From: Deltaproteobacteria bacterium
Lineage (GTDB): Bacteria; Desulfobacterota; Syntrophia; Syntrophales; JACQWR01
Reading direction: 5' to 3'
DNA length: 64,000 nucleotides
Assembly (NCBI GenBank): GCA_016209105.1
Contig: JACQWR010000015.1
Coordinates: 1-64,000 of the forward strand
Positions 60,753-64,000 of this stretch are shown here, piece by piece; within the stretch, counting starts at the first letter, position 1; each line of letters starts with the position of its first letter. The position numbers and the translations under genes were made by a program. The notes under the pieces are model-generated. The model was not told where the DNA came from. It ran no database searches and saw only the letters and a program-made list of their open reading frames with translations.

Positions 60753-61258
60753 CATAACAACTCGTGTGCGCTCATGTAGATGCGGGCACAGGCCTCGGCA
60801 TCGGAGAGCGCATAATGATGGTCCAGTTCAATGTCCAGATACCGGCAGACGTCCGGCAGCTTTGTAGGGTAGATATGCCACTGTTTCCTGGCGAGTTTCA
60901 TGGTGCATTTAAAGGGGAGTTTCGGGGGAGAAAAGCCGGCCGCTTCGCAGCAGGCATGCAACACAGACCGGTCGAAGCCGGCATTGTGGGCGACGAAGAA
61001 GTCCGCATTTTGAAGCAGCGGTTGCAGAGAAGGCCAGAGTTCCCTGAATGACGGTTTCTCGGCAACGTCCTCCCAGGTGATCCCGTGTATATAGGTGAAT
61101 ACCATATCCCGGCGCGGCGGCCTGATGAGGTGATAATCGCGCCGCACAATCTGTCCCTCTTCCACGCGTACCATCGCCACGGCGCAGGCGCTGTCGGGAT
61201 AGTAATCCGCCGTCTCAAAATCTATGGCTATGAACCTGTTGGATGTTTGTTTGCGCAT
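60752..61258 (-). CDS. DEDDh 3'-5' exonuclease
   Basis: 168 aa. Exo I FIAIDFETADYYPDSACAV (residues 9-27, D13/E15), Exo II VAHNAGFDRSVL near 92 and Exo III ALSDAEACARIY near 150 preceded by His-His. Family of DnaQ/PolC-type exonucleases that trim DNA or RNA 3' ends. Single-domain form. Monocistronic. Confidence 0.9.
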   Translation of the reverse strand: MRKQTSNRFIAIDFETADYYPDSACAVAMVRVEEGQIVRRDYHLIRPPRRDMVFTYIHGITWEDVAEKPSFRELWPSLQPLLQNADFFVAHNAGFDRSVLHACCEAAGFSPPKLPFKCTMKLARKQWHIYPTKLPDVCRYLDIELDHHYALSDAEACARIYMSAHELL

Positions 61259-61398
61259 TTGTTTCCGACTGAAACCTCTGATGGATTGTTTATAGAGCGA
61301 AGCAACCCCATTTTTCGTTTCCGGGGAAACGCCTTGACTTGTAAGTATATTTTATTTAAAAGGATTTATCAAAGCAAATGTAATGAAGCGGTAAAATA

Positions 61399-61740
61399 TC
61401 ACTGCCAAGCGTTGGTTCGCTGTATGTCCGCCGGCAAGGGAAAGAGGTAAGAAGGGGTTACAGAAAGGTCATACTGTTCTTGGTTGCATGCTTTTGTCTG
61501 GCCAGCCAGGGTTGCACGTATCGAGCGTGGTATGAGGGATTTCAGGAGCGAGAGCGCTAAGAAGGTTACAAGAATCGTAGCCAGGACGAGATTCAGAAAT
61601 GCTGAGATAGAGTGAATAGCAGAACCTACGACGAATGCGAGAAAAGCCGAAAAAATTCTGCCGGACAGTCCAAGTGACGCGCGTAACGGTTTCTCGCGCA
61701 GGCGGCTCGAACCCCTCTCTGTGGCCGTACCACTTATCAA
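61399..61740 (-). CDS. Possible small membrane protein
   Basis: 113 aa with one or two hydrophobic helices (about 28-70). No family, no clear Shine-Dalgarno, and the N-terminus overlaps the hicA relic on the other strand. Coding status is doubtful. The rest of 61259-61720 holds nothing else I can support. Confidence 0.25.
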   Translation of the reverse strand: MISGTATERGSSRLREKPLRASLGLSGRIFSAFLAFVVGSAIHSISAFLNLVLATILVTFLALSLLKSLIPRSIRATLAGQTKACNQEQYDLSVTPSYLFPLPADIQRTNAWQ

Positions 61741-61927
61741 AGCCCTTCGGAAACCTGGTTTTGAAGTGATCCGTACGAAGGGGAGTCACCATTTCTTGCA
61801 CCATCCAGATGGCAGGAGCACTGGTTATACCGGTACACCGCGGCGAAACGATCGGACGAGGACTCCTTGCTCAAATTTTGCAAGATTGCGAAATCTCCCC
61901 CGTGATGAACTCCAGAAAATACTCTGA
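61721..61927 (+). pseudogene. hicA: Frameshifted hicA toxin relic
   Basis: Frame 1 reads KALRKPGFEVIRTKGSHHF then HHPDGRST, the N-terminal half of HicA with its catalytic His (GSHH). The homology then continues one base over, in a second frame from about 61820, as VIPVHRGETIGRGLLAQIL, and returns to frame 1 at about 61905 (RDELQKIL, stop). Two compensating frameshifts break the gene. HicA is an mRNA-cleaving toxin; no hicB antitoxin gene is visible. Sequencing error is an alternative explanation. Confidence 0.6.
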
Positions 61928-62020
61928 TCGTTCAAAGCCTTTTATCCGATACTTGACAGCACACATCGAGGTGGCCTTCCCCCTACGCGCACCATCACAA
62001 CAAGCGAGGAATTCAATGTC

Positions 62021-62611
62021 ATGCAGGTCTCGGTAATACTGGCTCATCCCAATGCCCAAAGCTTCAATCATGCGATTGCGCAAGCTGTGCTTGCGGAACT
62101 GACCCGGCGGGGACATCAGATCGTCTTTCACGATTTGTACGCCGAGAAGTTTGATCCTGCGCTGCCCGCAAGCGAGCTGCGAAAAAAAGCGAGCCTTCCC
62201 CCGGCAGTGGCGCTGCATTGCCGGGAAATATCCTGTGCCGATGGGATTATCATTATCCATCCGAATTGGTGGGGGCAACCGCCGGCTATTCTCAAAGGAT
62301 GGATAGATCGGGTCATTCGTCCCGGCGTAGCCTATCAGTTCGCTGAAGGAGATCCCGGCGAAGGGATTCCGGTTGGCCTGCTGAACGTGAAGGCAGTTCT
62401 GGTATTCAATACTTCCAATACATCGGCGGAGCGGGAAGCGAACGTGTTTGGCGATCCGCTTGAAACACTCTGGAAAAATTGCGTTTTCGGCTTGTGCGGC
62501 ATCGAGGCGGTTTATCGTGAAGTGTTCAGCGTCATGGTGACGAGTTCACCGGAACAGCGCCAAGCATGGCTCAAGAGAGTCCGGGAAGTTGTCGGACAGC
62601 ATTTACCGTGA
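62021..62611 (+). CDS. NAD(P)H dehydrogenase (quinone)-like flavoprotein
   Basis: 196 aa. Flavodoxin-2 fold (KefF/MdaB/NQO1 group): SVILAHPNAQSFNHAIAQ (residues 4-21, FMN phosphate loop), IIIIHPNWWGQPPAILKGWIDRV near 76 and NTSNTSAERE near 129. It reduces quinones or similar acceptors with NAD(P)H in the cytoplasm. Start at 62021; GAGG is about 12 nt upstream, a bit far. Confidence 0.88.
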   Translation: MQVSVILAHPNAQSFNHAIAQAVLAELTRRGHQIVFHDLYAEKFDPALPASELRKKASLPPAVALHCREISCADGIIIIHPNWWGQPPAILKGWIDRVIRPGVAYQFAEGDPGEGIPVGLLNVKAVLVFNTSNTSAEREANVFGDPLETLWKNCVFGLCGIEAVYREVFSVMVTSSPEQRQAWLKRVREVVGQHLP

Positions 62612-62668
62612 GAAAAGCGCGTTTAACGACTGTTTGCGCTGGTTGTAGGACGGTTGCTGCGCCGAGCT

Positions 62669-62698
62669 CCCCCCCCTCTTGTCTAAGGGGGGGGCTGG
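62669..62698. terminator. Hairpin after the quinone reductase-like gene
   Basis: CCCCCCCCTCTT and AAGGGGGGGG-type arms around a short loop, between convergent genes. No T-run on either side, so terminator function is uncertain. Confidence 0.4.
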
Positions 62699-62751
62699 GA
62701 ACGCGGCATCCGAGCAAGCCCAAGCACCTTACCGAAGTGACCTGAGCCGGA

Positions 62752-63756
62752 CTATTTCAGATATTTCATCAGCGTCGGCGTCATCTGGACATAGAAATTC
62801 ATGACCTTGCGGGCCACCTTGTCCGCTTCGTTGCCGTACAGGGGCAGGATGGGGAATTCCATCCGGTCGGCCCATTCGCGGACCTCCGGCTTGGTGAGCG
62901 CTTTCCTGAACGCGGCGGCGATGATACCCGCCACGTCCTTCGAAACGCCGGGAGGCCCTATGATGAAGCGCTGGTAGCGTATGTTCTCGGCCAGGTCGGG
63001 ATATCCCAGCTCCGTAGAAGTGGGAACGCCGGGGAATTCGCTCTTGTCGTCGAAGATGAGGAGCAGGCGGAACTCTCCGGCCTTGAGCAGCCCCTGGATG
63101 GAATCCATCGAGAAGAGGCCGACCTGCACGTCGCCGCGGATAATGGCGCTGGCGCTCTCCGCCGTGCCGGCGAAGTTGATCAGTTTTGCCGGGATGCCCA
63201 TGGCTTCCTTTGCCAGGATGGAATCAATGTGCGCGCCACGGCCGTAGTTGCCCGCGGCCCACTTTAGTTCCTTCACCTTTGCGGCGGCCATCAGCTCTTT
63301 CCAGTTCTTGAAGCCGTCCTTCCGGGTGGCGATGACCCGGATGGAAACGCCGGTGCGCAGCAGGAAGGTGAATTTGGTGACGTCAAATTCCGGCTTCGCG
63401 GTGATATTTTCCGTGATGAAGCCGAGATTGAAGTCCCCGATAGTGTAGCCGTCTGGTTCCGCCCGGAAGATAGTGCTATATGCCCTGCGGCCGCTCGCCT
63501 CCGGCACGTTCTTGATGATGATGTTCCCGCCCTTTGCTGCCGGGACAAGCTCTTTGAAGGCCGGCCTAAGGTGTAGAGAGAGGAAGCGCGCCAGCGTATC
63601 GACGCCGCCCCCCGGCTTGACCGGGACGATCCAGGAGATCTTTCGCGCCGGGTAGAGTTCCTTTGCCCATACTTTCCCCGGCAGGGCCAGGTCCTTCAGG
63701 GCCAAGTTCCCCGCCGCGGCCATTGTTGCGAGTTTCAGAAATGTTCGTCGTTCCAT
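62752..63756 (-). CDS. tctC: Tat-exported TctC-type solute-binding protein
   Basis: 334 aa. A twin-arginine leader (MERRTFLKLATMAAAG) replaces the Sec signal of the other five TctCs. The mature part has ISWIVPVKPGGGVDTLARFLSL near 43 and, further on, LRTGVSIRVIATRKDGFKNWKELM. Tat export suggests it folds, or binds a cofactor or ligand, before leaving the cytoplasm. The ATG at 63756 follows AAGGAGGG. No tctAB is adjacent within the window; they may lie beyond the right edge. Confidence 0.9.
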   Translation of the reverse strand: MERRTFLKLATMAAAGNLALKDLALPGKVWAKELYPARKISWIVPVKPGGGVDTLARFLSLHLRPAFKELVPAAKGGNIIIKNVPEASGRRAYSTIFRAEPDGYTIGDFNLGFITENITAKPEFDVTKFTFLLRTGVSIRVIATRKDGFKNWKELMAAAKVKELKWAAGNYGRGAHIDSILAKEAMGIPAKLINFAGTAESASAIIRGDVQVGLFSMDSIQGLLKAGEFRLLLIFDDKSEFPGVPTSTELGYPDLAENIRYQRFIIGPPGVSKDVAGIIAAAFRKALTKPEVREWADRMEFPILPLYGNEADKVARKVMNFYVQMTPTLMKYLK

Positions 63757-63811
63757 TTTTCCCTCCTTGTGATCCAAATGGTCCATTCCTTTCGGGAAGA
63801 TCTTTCCGTGG

Positions 63812-64000
63812 TCATTTCGGCGTGTACTGCACGTTCAGGTTTTTGTACCGGCTAATGAGGATCAGGTAATCCTTTACCATGCGGGCCGGTCCCTTCGTCT
63901 TTAAAGGCCCGGGGGATGTTCCCGGCAGCGCGGGTCGGGTGCGTCGCAACTGCCCCGCAGGGTATAACTGACGGCAGGGCAGCCACCATGACAGTCGGCG
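63812..64000 (-). CDS. C-terminal end of an unidentified protein (runs off the window)
   Basis: A frame open from the window edge ends at 63814-63812 with ...KDYLILISRYKNLNVQYTPK. It reads in the same direction as, and 55 bp upstream of, the tctC gene, so it may belong to the same operon. No family recognised, and the proline/arginine-rich part before it may not be coding in this frame. Confidence 0.3.
   Translation of the reverse strand, partial: RRLSWWLPCRQLYPAGQLRRTRPALPGTSPGPLKTKGPARMVKDYLILISRYKNLNVQYTPK

Noticed and set aside
59626-60867. 413-aa plus-strand frame over the kinase-like gene
   Set aside because: No recognisable domains; the minus strand carries clear APH motifs with good neighbours.

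Overview
The window reads as a chromosome segment of a Gram-negative, probably anaerobic bacterium. Signal peptides, lipoproteins, periplasmic peptidoglycan enzymes, two DUF362 proteins, a multi-[4Fe-4S] NapH-like membrane protein and heavy investment in tripartite tricarboxylate transporters (TTT: TctA, TctB, TctC) support this. I lean towards the Desulfobacterota (Syntrophales/Syntrophaceae-like), but that is inference from gene content; no 16S rRNA is present.

Region 1 (1-3.2 kb) is the integrase-proximal end of a chromosomal integron. A tyrosine recombinase with the IntI-specific insert reads rightwards. To its left are two cassette genes reading the other way and two copies of an identical 142-bp attC-type palindromic repeat. 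Cassette 1 encodes a protein with an abortive-infection (Abi_C-like) C-terminus. An IS481-like element end closes the left edge. Region 2 (3.3-13 kb) is housekeeping: a DUF362 ferredoxin protein, pepA, dppD/dppF ATPases without a permease, an alpha/beta hydrolase, a cold-shock protein, miaA, a glycosyltransferase and a DUF120 (CTP-dependent riboflavin kinase-like) protein, with dispersed palindromic repeats.

Region 3 (13.1-22.2 kb) starts with an intact tmRNA gene (ssrA) and ends with a second, internally deleted ssrA copy that still has its promoter. Between them, all on the minus strand, lies a self-contained module: sensor kinase, sigma-54 response regulator, TctC and a fused TctA-TctB. 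Three TGCC-N5-GGCA palindromes and a GG-N10-GC sigma-54-type promoter lie in front of tctC, which suggests that the two-component system switches on the transporter beside it.

Region 4 (22.3-47 kb) is the most distinctive part. A divergent FadR-type GntR regulator precedes a long plus-strand cluster. It holds two LeuCD/aconitase-type dehydratase pairs, two M24 creatinase-fold proteins lacking metal ligands, tandem TctC paralogues, a bicupin, an EutA-like reactivase without EutBC, two complete TctAB transporters, a fumarate-reductase-like flavoprotein with an orphan 2Fe-2S subunit, and a Pht5-like protein. After a terminator and a new promoter comes a UbiD-family decarboxylase that carries a secretory signal peptide. 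The set looks like an uptake and degradation pathway for an unidentified branched or aromatic polycarboxylate. A convergent TctC gene closes it.

Region 5 (47-64 kb) is mixed: a NapH-like ferredoxin with DUF362, a SPOR protein, a dual-specificity phosphatase, a dicarboxylate symporter, an L,D-transpeptidase/VanX pair, an FRG-domain protein, small membrane and hydrolase genes, a 128-bp MITE-like element, flavin reductase, NDH-2, HAD, APH-like kinase, exonuclease, a frameshifted hicA relic, a quinone reductase-like flavoprotein and a Tat-exported TctC.
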